Shown: positions 1-10,621 of the stretch, in pieces
How positions within the stretch are numbered: position 1 is the stretch's first letter
How the letters are laid out: each line of letters opens with the position of its first letter
DNA from: Intoshia linei
Taxonomy: Eukaryota > Orthonectida > Rhopaluridae
Reading direction: 5' to 3'
Assembly (NCBI GenBank): GCA_001642005.1
Contig: LWCA01000054.1
Location: forward strand, 1-64,000
DNA length: 64,000 nucleotides
Notes under the pieces: generated by a model
Told to the model about the DNA's origin: nothing
The model's input: the letters and a program-made list of their open reading frames with translations, nothing else
Databases searched by the model: none
Position numbers and translations under genes: made by a program

Positions 1-137
1 CAGCAAAATCATATCGCCCGTCGTTCATTATCATCATCAACTTTGAGGGTATAATATTAAAATACTAGTCAACTCATCTTGTTATCAAACATTGAAAATA
101 GGCTTAACTGATTACAAAAATACAGAATATGCATTAC

Positions 138-647
138 TTTTATCGCTTTTCTTTTTAATAATGGCCTTGAGTGCTTCCTTTGATTCTTCATCTTCTGAAT
201 CCGATCCAAATAGGTCTAAAAAAATTAAATAATATTATGAAAAAAGTTACCCAAGTCAGAGTCATCAGAAGCCCCCTTTGGCTTTTCTTTTGCCTTTGAA
301 TCTGTAAGATTGACTTGTGGTGTAGCTACTGAAAAAACATTCTGAACAGAATTGATTGATCCGGGGAAACTAGTAATATAAAACTTATTAAAATGTAGTT
401 ACTTTTCACTGAGTAGTGCCGCAATATGATTATACCACCTCTGAACATTAACATGACCCTTTATTTTGGCTTTATCCAAAGTAACAAAAACTGATAAATC
501 ACTCGATGTAGATTTAAATCTAAAAAATGATTAAATATATTTTAACATGTATTAAAAAATTTTTTACCCATGAATATAAGTTCTTGTTGATAAATATTTG
601 TCAAAGTTGATAAACTCTTCAGGGGTATTAATTGACGTAAATTTCAT
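138..647 (-). CDS. EEF1B: eEF1B beta/delta-type elongation factor, N-terminal part (partial, left window edge)
   Basis: Subunit of the nucleotide-exchange complex that recharges eEF1A with GTP during translation elongation. Four minus-strand exons join in phase: 568-647, 403-519, 251-369 and 138-215. The N-terminus aligns with eEF1B: a YLSTRTYIHG segment matches the YLADKSYIEGY region, and VQRWYNHIAALL matches the ALRWYNHIKSY helix. The fourth exon encodes the acidic hallmark DLDLFGSDSEDEESKEAL, equivalent to DDIDLFGSDDEEE of the central acidic region, which carries the family's CK2 site. The C-terminal exchange (GEF) domain is not seen. A donor (AAAA|gtaatgc) at about 137 suggests it continues beyond base 1. 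If that donor is not used, the frame stops after about 10 more codons. It is divergent to TRMT10 across 213 bp. Confidence 0.8.
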
Positions 648-860
648 AATTTTCTCAATTTTATATTAAGTTATATATAAATTTTATATTGTTTTTAACG
701 TGCCGTAGTGATAATATGTAGTCAAAATTATCGTATCGATAGTATTTACATGTACAATACAAATTGTACTTTATTTTTGGACCATACACATTTTTGTAAT
801 CAAAGAATTAATTTAACGTTGTAAATATTTATATTTTTTTAATTTAAGCTAGATAATATT
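648..860. promoter_or_regulatory. Divergent spacer between eEF1B and TRMT10
   Basis: 213 bp separate the ATG of the minus-strand eEF1B gene from the ATG of the plus-strand TRMT10 gene, so both promoters and both 5' UTRs must lie here. The stretch is AT-rich. I see no definite TATA box or other named element and no repeat element. Calling it a shared bidirectional promoter is inference from spacing. Confidence 0.45.
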
Positions 861-3800
861 ATGGTTTTGCCAGATCACGTAATTTTGGTTCACGATTTAC
901 CAGAAAAAGAATTATCTAAAAATCAAAAAAAGAAGATGGAGAGATATAATCGTAAACGCGAATATGTCATTTCTTTGAGGCACATTTTAAAAATATTGCT
1001 TATATAGTATTCTCTCTACATTTCGCCAGTTCGTTAGTAATCTACATTATCAACAATTTTTAGAAAATTTAAGTTTATTAATTGGACAGACATCTTAAAT
1101 TTACTAATAAAATGTAATTTTATATATGGTCAATAGTTGGTTACAGTTTCTCTATTTCGCCAAATTTTCTCATCTCAAGTCTTGACAGTGGCGAACTAGA
1201 GAAAATATTGTATTGAGTTTTATCGTGATATATCTTAAATTGGTTAACTTACATATAATTGTTAATATTTATAGGAAAAATGAGAGAGAACGGCGTAAAG
1301 TCAATTTGAAAAAACGGAAGGAAGAAAATCCTGTCGATGATTCCAAATGTCATAAAATGGAAGATTCTATCGCTAAGATTACTGTCGTAATTGATTGTTC
1401 GTATAATGACTATATGATGGAAAAACAAATCCGTTCATTGATTGTACAGCTACAGCACTGCTACGCTAGTAATCGGCGATCTGTTCAACCATTACAAGTT
1501 TATTTTAATATAATAATGATAAAATATGAGACATTTTTGTTATTTAACTTTATGACAGCAGTGAAGTAAAAAAGGTTAAGCGCAGCACTGGTTTAAATGA
1601 TTTGATTTATGAACATAAAAGTTATATTTTTAGTTATACATATCAAATTTAACTGGAAAAATGAATAAACTGATGCATGATTCTAAAGTTACCTTTGATA
1701 AATGGGATGTAAGTTTTATATCACTGAACAAGAACGGTCTTAATCAAAAATATATTATATTATAATTCAGGGTGGTCCGAAGCGTGTCCCGCGAGATAAA
1801 ATCTTGCTACCGAAAAATTGTTTTTTTTTTGGCTTCTCTCGCCATGATATAACTTGTAACATTTTTAATTAAAACACAGAAAAATGATTAATGATAAAAC
1901 CGACACGATAAATTACCCATTAATACCAATACTCCACCAATGTTTGAAGTTTTATGCTTTTTAAAGCAAAATACGGCATATTCAGATCGTTAATTAATAC
2001 AAAATTGTAATCATTAATTGTTAAGTATGTAATTTTTGTGGCCAGATTAATTAAGATTTTAAGAAGGTTGAGAACCACTATAAACTAGTTCAGCTTATTT
2101 TACCTATCTATTTAGGTAAATTATTCAAATGATCATTTCCTGGATATTTTTGAAAAGCAAGACATTATATATTTAACAAGTGACTCGGAAAATGTAATTG
2201 ACAAATTGCAAGATGGAAAATGCTATGTGATAGGCGGGCTAATTGATCGAAATAGACATAAAAATTTATGCCTCACAACAGCTCAAGATTTACAACTTTA
2301 TCATGCACGTTTACCAATTCCCTCTGATTTATTAACTACATCAACTGTTTTAACCACCAACCAAGGTTATTTTACTATTTACAATATACTATGCGAGCCA
2401 TTGTCAACGTGTGGTACGCGTTCCATTTTGTGATTCTTTTGGGAATTTTGGTGGCCCATGGTTATTTTTATGTAACACTAGCTTGAGTGTTATGTACTTA
2501 GTATAAACAGGAACTAGCACTGTCGAGGGCGGACTTTTACAATTTTACCAAAAAATAGATCCAATAATAAAATCTTCTTTCACATGGATCCGTCATATCA
2601 CATTATCTTTTCATTTAAAGTGAAATATTCCATCTTAATTTTATTGTTAATATTTGTGTAAAGAATTTTAAAAACAATTTTTAGACCCCATTTTTTTAAT
2701 TTATTAGAGAGATTGAGTACACTGTATAATCTTAAAAATAAAGTCAAAACAGTACAATCCTAAAAATTGTCATAAATAATTTAAATTCCAAAAAAAATTG
2801 TAAATACGGGTATTCAGTACATACCCTTTGCATCGATAAGAGATTTAATCGACGTGGCATACTATGAACGAGATGACATACACGACAAACTATAAAACTA
2901 TCCGGAAATGTAATACTCCTATTCAAACATCGTGTGTTGTAAGTTTCTTCTTTTTTCCTCTAGACTCTAGGCCAATGGCCAACTCTAAAGGTGACAATCA
3001 CACTTTATTAGTTTGCAATTCTAAACACTATTAAAATAATGCTATTTATTTTTATAAATATTTATTACTGGCTTAACTATACATTTCAATTAATAAATGT
3101 ATTATCTATTTTAGTTTAAAATAATTCATTATTTTAAACTGGGATTTTCTTTTGTACTCTACCAAAACCTCTCTTATATCCCAGACTAAATTAACTTTTT
3201 CATTGCAATTGTTGATAAACCACGATTCCAGGTCATCTACCGATTTGCAACATTGTTGAAATGTTATAATTCTAAAATATAGATTAAATAGTTGAATTTA
3301 AGCAGCTACTTATCGTTTTCAGGTATGGTTGATTTGGTACATTCATCCTCTTATTTTCACTGAATTGTTTTATGAATATATGATCAGATTCAGAAATTTC
3401 TTCATATATATTTTCAAATATAAAATCGATTTTGTAGGATGATTCGATATTAGAATTTTTTATTTCATTATTCCAACAATTGGAAATCGTCGTATTCGAC
3501 ACCTCTCTCCAAACCTGATTTATAGATAGCAGGGCCTCATAAACGTCTATTTTTTTATTAAATCAAAATGTCTTTCAGAATCAATATCATGTATGTTATC
3601 AAGTTCAAACAATATCTTATTTTTCGTAATGGATTTATATTTATCCTTGAATGCTTTTATTATACCTTGGTCTAAGGGTTGCAATTTCAAAAAAGGAAAT
3701 CTATGTTGGACAATTCTATTCCATAAAAATGCACTGGTGCGTTATCAAGTGTTAACAAAATTTTTCAATTTTTATTTTTGTATTTAAATTAAGTAACCAA

Positions 3801-4947
3801 TTGTTGAATATAACAGCAGTCATCCAAGCATTTCTAGAGTGAGAATATTCTACACTTAACTTTTTTAAGGTTTTTTGTTTTCCATTAAAGCATCTTGGAT
3901 TTTTAGCTTTACCAATAACCAATGGTGCTAATTTTTCTCCAGACATACTGGCACAAAATAAAATAGTTAACCTATCTTTATATTGTTTATAGCTTAAGTT
4001 AGTGTCATTATGTGCTACTAAACTTCTATTTCTGGTGCCTTTATACAGTAAACCAGTTTCATCACAATTAAATATATTGTCAGAATTATATTTTTTTAAT
4101 TTTTTTTCGTAAATAGGTTTAAAATTATCAATCAAACTTTCGGGTACGAAGCCTGACTCTCCTATCAAAAATTTTGATTTTATATTATATCTATTTCTAA
4201 AGGAATTCAGCCATTCGGTTGAGGCACAAAAATTAAATATATTAGCAGATTCGGCTAATTTCAAGGCCATTATTTTGAGACTATCGCCAGATATGGAATG
4301 ATGCATATGACGTCTACTAACAAACCATTTAAATAAAGTGCTGTCAATTACATTGGTTTTCAAAAGTTTACGTTGTCTTTTATTTCTGTTATCATCAATT
4401 TGTAAAAGTTTTTCCTTATTTGATAAGATTCTATTTATTGTACCTATCATTATTAATATTATAAAAAGCTTAAATATATTTACCTAACGAAATTTTAAAT
4501 TTAGTTGCCAGTTCCCGCTGTGAACAATGTGGATTCTGATCGTAGAAACAAATAATATCCTTTTTTTTCCTTTAAATTTAAGTCTACTCGTTTTCTTTTA
4601 TTGTTCATATTTACAATATAAAAAATAAAAAATCACGCTATAAAATGATAATATATTTGAATTGTCTTGGTATTCGAAAATATTTTTAGTTCAATGTTCA
4701 GATCGACAATGTTCAAATTAAAATTTTCTCATTGTATAGTAACCCTTAGAAAATATATCATAATTTGTTCAAAGTCGCAATGTTCGGATTATGCAGATTT
4801 GACTGTATATTAAGTAATTCTATATTAATTGTATCTTTGTATTATTTTTAATTTTTAGTTTTTGAAATACTAGTAAAAGTGGGAAATGGTGAAACCTGGT
4901 CAAATTCAATCAATACAATAATTCCTGCGAGAAAATTAAAGAAATGA
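861..4947 (+). CDS. TRMT10A: tRNA (guanine-N1)-methyltransferase, TRMT10A/B type (SPOUT)
   Basis: Methylates N1 of guanine 9 in tRNAs. Exons: 861 to about 961, 1275-1497, 1634-1708, 2116-2365 and 4859-4947. Exon 1 is lysine/arginine-rich with KELSKNQKKKMERYNRKRE, like the basic N-terminus of the family. Exon 2 has ITVVIDCSYNDYM and IVQLQHCYASNRRSVQPLQ, matching the LIIDCSFDHLM and QIQRCYAENRRALHPVQ blocks. Exon 4 carries IIYLTSDSENVI and the SAM-binding CYVIGGLIDRNRHK motif, followed by LYHARLPI. Exon 5 (FEILVKVGNGETW, then IIPARKLKK) matches the C-terminal FEIILEYLETRDW and ILPQRK. Exons 2-5 join in frame. The exon 1/exon 2 junction does not fit a GT-AG intron. The last intron (2366-4858) holds a Helitron piece and a broken Tigger transposon. 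Confidence 0.88.
2478..2800 (-). mobile_element. Helitron fragment in the last TRMT10 intron
   Basis: Read on the minus strand it ends ...AAGCTAG followed by T, the Helitron 3' terminus signature (CTAG|T), with a short hairpin-like stretch just upstream (GTTTATACTAAGTACATAAC). Its body matches the 9468-10621 copy, including the block around 2640-2790 with 'aaaaataaagtcaaaacagt' and 'caatcctaaaaattgtcata'. The other (TC) end is missing, so this is a 5'-truncated non-autonomous copy. Confidence 0.6.
3284..4608 (-). pseudogene. Broken Tigger/pogo (CENP-B/jerky-like) DDE transposase
   Basis: Minus-strand remnant of a pogo/Tigger-type cut-and-paste transposase. From 4608 downwards there is an N-terminal psq-type helix-turn-helix (HCSQRELATKFKIS), then a 41-bp intron (about 4440-4480), then a CENP-B-type second HTH (STLFKWFVSRRHMHHSISG). 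The DDE_1 core shows FNCDETGLLYKG, LTLDNAPVHF and LKLQPLDQGIIKAFK, so the three acidic positions are recognisable. The frame is broken by a one-base shift in a poly-A run near 4564, another shift near 3690 between the second and third D motifs, and a stop near 3550. A TIR-like end (CAGTCAAATCTGCATAATCC on the minus strand, outer edge near 4807 next to TA) marks the right border; I did not find the left one. It is antisense inside the TRMT10 intron and non-functional. Confidence 0.82.
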
Positions 4948-5160
4948 TTTTGTTTATGTGCATTAAAAGTGATTTATTTGTATGATAAAAATGTATTTGG
5001 GTCAATAATATATATGTCACTATGATTTTATAATTTTATTAAATTTTTGTAGTATCGACGTGATTTTTGCAAATAGATCGTTGTCTTGTATTTACAGAAT
5101 AATTGGATATTTTTCAAATAATTATCAATTATAGTAATAATTTACTGATATATTCATTTA

Positions 5161-8100
5161 ATGAAAATGAGCGTTATGCTATCAGATAAACAAGATTCTA
5201 TTAATATGAAAAGTGCATCTAGCGATCGTAGGTGTAGAATTGTGGAAAGTATAGTTCTTGCTGCTGTTGTAATTATATCTGTATGTGTGGTTATGATTGC
5301 ATTGCTAAACTCAATTCAATGGTAAAAATCAATACCAATTTTTGAAATTTTTAGGCATATTCAAAGGTTCTGGGGTATATCTGGAAATTTTTGGAATGGT
5401 ATTTACAAATATTTGTACGAACATTATGGAAAATTGTCACCGTTTCTATTTTTAATGTTTGGTAATGCTGTAAATGTAAAATTATTTATTTTTATAAAGG
5501 TATGGGATTGTCGAGTCATATTCCATTTATACTTTTAAATTTACCATTACTGATAATTGACGTGTTTGAATGGCCATCTTGGTTAACTTGTTACAAAATT
5601 CAACCTCATCGAAAAGTGATTTGTTTTTAAAATTAATACATTCATTGTAAAATAGTTGAATGTTCAAAGACTACCCAAATTGCTGAAACAAGTTATTTTT
5701 AATCAAATTATTGTGGCTTCGATAACTGCTTTTATATTTTGTAAATTGCAATTTTTGAGATCTCCAGGTGTTGTAACTGATGATATTCCAACTTTTCAAA
5801 GATATATTATTGATATCACTATATTTTCATTTGTTGAAGAAATTCTCTTTTACTATTTTCATAGGTATACATTTTTATTTAAATTTAACTTGACGTGTCA
5901 TTGTATTGATTCTGATTGAGTGACTTGATTTGATTAATCATTCTGTAGTGAATTTTACATCTTTGTGTTGCTCACAGTGTATGAGTTAATATTACCGTTC
6001 AATGAACAGTGTTCATTATACTATTTCTTTTAATATTTTCGGAGGGGATTGAGAAATTTTTTTGTCAAATATGTTTACCATAATCTTACAAGTAACCCTG
6101 CGGGGTAGGGGTATACAGACTATTTTTGGGATAATGACGAACCATATGGTCTATCGAGTGAAAAATTGAAAAATGTACTTAAATTTTATATTTTTGTATC
6201 TGTACAATTGGCTTATCTTTACTTTCGCTTTTTAATAGTTAATCTGATTTTAACGAGCCGATAAAGGGTACTAATAAAAAATTTTAACGGAAACGGGCAT
6301 TCAGACTACTTAGACAAGAATTTTTCCAGCTTATGAAAAGTATAATTTTCTTATTAACCCAAATTTTTACGGTGAGATTAACGTTAATGAGGAAATTCGT
6401 CGGTTAATAAGGCATTGCTAAAATTGCTAAAACTTTGTAATTTTTATTTTTATTATTTCAATTATCTCATTGTATTTAGATTGGCTCATCATCCAAGTTT
6501 ATATAAATATGTTCACAAACAACACCATGAATGGAAGGTAGTATTATATTTTAAAAAAAAAGATATATTTTTTAAAGACTTCAATTGGGTTAACATGTGT
6601 TTATGCTCATCCGATAGAACACACATTGGTTAATTTAATCCCAGTTTTGGCTGGACCTCTTCTTACAGGAGCGCACGCGTCTTCCATTTGGATTTGGCTC
6701 GTTATTACCATAATATCTACAATTATTTCTCATTGTGGGTATCATTTCCCATTTTTGCCTTCTCCTGAATCACACGATTATCATCATGTTCAGTAAATTT
6801 TACTTTCATTTATAAATAATTACAGAATTGCAATACTGTATACAAAAAAAAATTTTATTCTTGTAATATTTCGTTTTTTTCGAGGCTATGAACACTACAA
6901 TATGAATATTTTAGACTTAATAATTGTAGTGTTTATTTGGGTGACCAAAAAAAGTAAACTATAGAAATTTAAAAAGTAGTTTTGAAAATGTTAAAGAAAT
7001 TGTGTGAAACTTGCTTGTACCAGTAATCAGTAATAAAAATGATTATTATTTCTATAGTTTTACATTAACTGATCAACATGACTGATTTTTCTAAATTTGG
7101 AAAAAAATATTTTTAAATGTAGTAGAGAGAATAAGAATCTATAGCGCTATACTAAATTTCAAAGGCTTAAACTTTAATATTTCGATTTAATATTACATTA
7201 ACTTGATTGTTTTGTACTTGGTAACAAGCGCATTAGCTCTGCTGAGAGAAGACTTTTTTAATTTTATCCAAAAATAAAATCTTACTTAAAAATAAAATTA
7301 AACCGTTTTATCTATTACTAATCATTTAAAGCAGCCATTCTCAACGGGTCCACAGCAGTTTTTGGGGCCCATAAAAAATTATTTAGAGAAATAAAAAAGT
7401 AAAAATAATATTTCGGGAATGACAGCAATTATTTCTAATTAACGCCATCTAATTTAATATCTTTTTTCCATTACAACTAAATTAAATTGAATACATTAAA
7501 TACTCCATATAAACGTGAAAACAATAATTATATATCCTTTACTTATATAAAATTGAATATCTGTGTGTTACCGTATATTAAAAAAATTGAAAGTCGTAAA
7601 ATTTAATAACCCAATGTATAATACATTGTTTCCCATGGCGAGTTTATATCTATTTTTCAGTTTCCGAATTTGAGTTTTTCAGGGCCAAAACCCCAATTTT
7701 CCATTTTGCTTTCAAATACAATCAGCCCAAAAATTTAATAAAACAAAAAATTCCTGGACGCGTTTTAAAATCATTAATATTGTCGTATATCTCAAATCTC
7801 AGAAACGCATACTTTCATAGTCAAAACCACAAATTACCCTATGTTTAAAAAATGAAACATGTCCTAAAATTTTATAAAACATATATTCTAAGATAGTTTT
7901 TAAAATAATAAGCATTATAATAAATGGAAACCTCAAAAAAGTGTATTTTCAGTACCAAAACCCCAGATTGCCTTTTTTTAAAATGTAATGATGAAGTAAA
8001 TTTAGAGGTAATGATTTTCAAACGCGTCCTAGAATATATGTTTTATTTAATTTTAGGGTTCCTTTTTTTTAAAATAAAGTATAATTGAATTTTTGACCCT

Positions 8101-9110
8101 GAAGGACTCAATTTCGGGAAATAAAATTGCGATGCTGCATCACCATTAAAAAACTCTATTACCAATAGGAATTTTTTTAAATAAACGATAACACACACAC
8201 ATAACATTTTATATATGTAATGTATATTAGTTTTTTTGGGTTCACAGCTTTTTTTCAATATCATCGTAGGGTTCACAGTAAAAAAGAGTTGATAATGTCT
8301 GATTTAAAGCAGTGATTCCGATTGTGCTTTCTGAGATTTAAATAAAATATAAAAAATTTTTATCAATTTTGTTTATAAATAATTTTTCATATATATTAGA
8401 GTTTTCGATGTATTAATTTATCCTAAACTCTTGACGACCGCGACATTATAATCCCACTTTTATCCCACCATTAATAAAATTTAAATTTAAATAAAAAATA
8501 TAATTTCAAACCTTCAGGAAAAAATCGACTTAAACCTAAATAAAAAATTCAATTTTACCAACCCTTAATGGAAAAATTCTTTTTTTCCAATATTTTTTTG
8601 AAACCACGATTTTACTAAATCTTATGAGAAAAACGTTTAATTTTGTCATAAATGTTTAATATTTCATGTCCTTGGGGTCCAAAAATAATAAATTTTTTCA
8701 AATGGAGGTCCGTACATTATTTGAATCGGGAACTACTGATTTAAAGGAATGGTTCCCAACGTGTGAAGAAAATTTTTTATTTTTAAATTCTTGGACTATT
8801 AACTATATCAAATTTGTTGTTTTCTGTTAATGAAATAATTTCACAAAAAAAGTGTAAATTGTTTTTTTAACCATGAAGGCTTAACTTTGTTAAATTTAAA
8901 CTTTTTATGGATGTGTATGTTCATATTTATAGTTTTTCTTTTAAATTTACGTTTTAACTTAGATTCAACAATAATTTTGGTGTATTGGGTATATTAGATA
9001 AATTACATGGTACAGATATCCATTTTAAAAACTCGGATACTTACCAATATCACTATGTTAGCATGTGCTTAAAACCATTTGATCGAAAAGACTATAACAA
9101 ATCGTTGTAA
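5161..9110 (+). CDS. FAXDC2: FAXDC2-type sterol desaturase/fatty acid hydroxylase family protein
   Basis: Membrane di-iron hydroxylase-superfamily protein of the ER; human FAXDC2 has been linked to sterol/lipid metabolism. Seven exons (5161-5321, 5355-5461, 5500-5615, 5656-5864, 6480-6537, 6578-6792, 8963-9110) join in phase to give 337 residues, the size of human FAXDC2. Hydrophobic helices occur near the N-terminus and in the WIWLVITIISTIISHCGYHF stretch. The histidine clusters are present: EEILFYYFHR then LAHHP, KYVHKQHHEWK, and PESHDYHHVQF. YAHPIEHTLVN and GVLGILDKLHGTD are further family blocks. Introns 1-3 and 5 are 33-40 bp. The last intron is 2.2 kb and filled with Helitron pieces and a hAT MITE. 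The start is the ATG giving full-length alignment. Confidence 0.93.
7198..8240. mobile_element. Helitron-derived mosaic in the last FAXDC2 intron
   Basis: Starts with a decayed minus-strand Helitron 3' end ('attaacttgattgttttgta', 'tagctctgctgagag'), where the terminal CTAG is mutated. Further on are internal Helitron units ('ttcagtaccaaaacccca') and a 5'-end-like tract ('aaataaacgataacacacac') near 8185. Pieces occur in both orientations, which suggests nested insertions. No coding sequence is visible. Confidence 0.45.
8310..8738. mobile_element. hAT-type MITE, 429 bp, with perfect 8-bp target duplication
   Basis: Bounded by CAGTGATTCCGATTGTG on the left and the inverted form of CAGTAGTTCCCGATTC on the right. 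Identical 8-bp direct repeats ATTTAAAG (8302-8309 and 8739-8746) flank it. CAG termini plus an 8-bp duplication are typical of hAT elements. There is no ORF. The interior has degenerate repeats ('ccaacccttaatggaaaaat'). Relatives occur near 16230-16630 and 26060-26745. Confidence 0.75.
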
Positions 9111-9467
9111 TTGTATTGTAAATTATAAATTGTAAACATACATATTAAACCAAACTTTTACGGTTGATTTATTTTTGTAATCCAACAGAACAAAAAATGG
9201 ACACAAAACTGTGTTCAGTTAGGTTTATTAATAACACAGTCCAAGACAAAAAAAAACAAGGACGATGAATACATCATCTTGTTCGTCTCAATAAGCTGAT
9301 CAACGTGATGCCAATATTGTTTTTCAATCACGTGCAGATTTTTAAATTGAGGTTAAAGTTGCAAAAATGCCCAAAACAGGAGGTTTTCTTAGTCATTTTG
9401 AACACAATTAGAAACGTCAACTATGTATTATATACTGCACAATACATAGCTAACATATTATACTATA

Positions 9468-10621
9468 CTAGCTTGATTGTTATATACTATGTACATACAG
9501 CATTTAGCTCTGCCGAGAGCACATTTTTATAATACCAAAAAAATAAATTCATGTTGAAAATCTAACTTGAAAATCCTACTATTCACTATTATCAATCCTT
9601 TAAAAGAGTGGTTATCTCATTTTTTTAATTTATTAGACAGAATGTGTGTATAATATTAAAAATGAAATAAAAACAGTCCAATCTCAAAAATTGTCATAAA
9701 TAGCATAAATTCCAGAAAAAATTAAATTATAAAAACATATTTTGTTTGAAAAAAATTGCAAAGGAATGAATTATATAGATTTTCACCCATGTCTTTATTG
9801 GAAATGTGTAGACGTACAATGCACATTTTTTTTAAATTGTAGGATCAATATTTACATTTTCAATTTTTGATTTTAATCGAAATGTTTGAAAAATATTGAT
9901 TGATAATATATTAAAAATTATTTTTCACTTGGAATGCTTAGATTTCTGGGATTGATTTTGTATTTATATTAGCTGAAATAAGCTCTATCAGAATAATTTT
10001 TTTTTTAATTTTCGGACCGCTAATTATTTCACATTTATTGTTTTAATAAAATAGTTCGGAAAAAAAATATATGAATACTAAAATGCTTTTTTGACCGTGA
10101 AGTCGTCACTTATTCAAATTGAAATTTTTTATGTGTGTTAACATAATACAACTCTACCACCTGTAAATTTTTTGAAATTCTAGAGCTGTTTGAAAAAAAA
10201 AGGGAATTTGTGGTTTTGGCCTTGAAGATATAATTTTTTTAAATTTAAATTTATGATAATGTTTATGATTTTAAAATCCGTATCAGCGTATATATTTTTT
10301 TAAATTCTCGAACTCGTTTGATTTTCAAAAAAAAGACAATTGGGATATATATTTTTTTAAATTCTCCAACTCGTTTGATTTTCAAAAAGAGGGACAATCA
10401 TTTTTTTAAATTCTCTAACTAGTTTGATTTTCAAAAAGAGGGACAACATGGTTTTTGATTCGTAAGATGTGAAATTGGGAGGTTGAAATATATCTTATTA
10501 TACGTCTCGTAAAAAACTGTAATTTAAATGTGGCTTTAAAAAAATCTAAGAGTGGTAGTTATTTTAATAAAGTGAACAGACACACAAACAAAAATCGCGT
10601 AGCCTTTTATATAAGTTAGGA
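9468..10621 (-). mobile_element. Full-length non-autonomous Helitron, 1154 bp
   Basis: On the minus strand it begins A|TCCTAACTTATATAAAAGGC and ends AACAATCAAGCTAG|T, i.e. insertion between A and T with TC and CTAG termini and no terminal inverted repeats or target duplication. A short palindrome (TATGTACATA) lies about 10 nt before CTAG. After the TC end comes a GT-rich tract (complement of acagacacacaaacaaaaat). The interior has about three tandem units of about 50-57 bp around 10301-10445 ('ctcgtttgattttcaaaa'). It encodes no Rep/helicase. This is the best reference copy for the family in this window. Confidence 0.78.
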
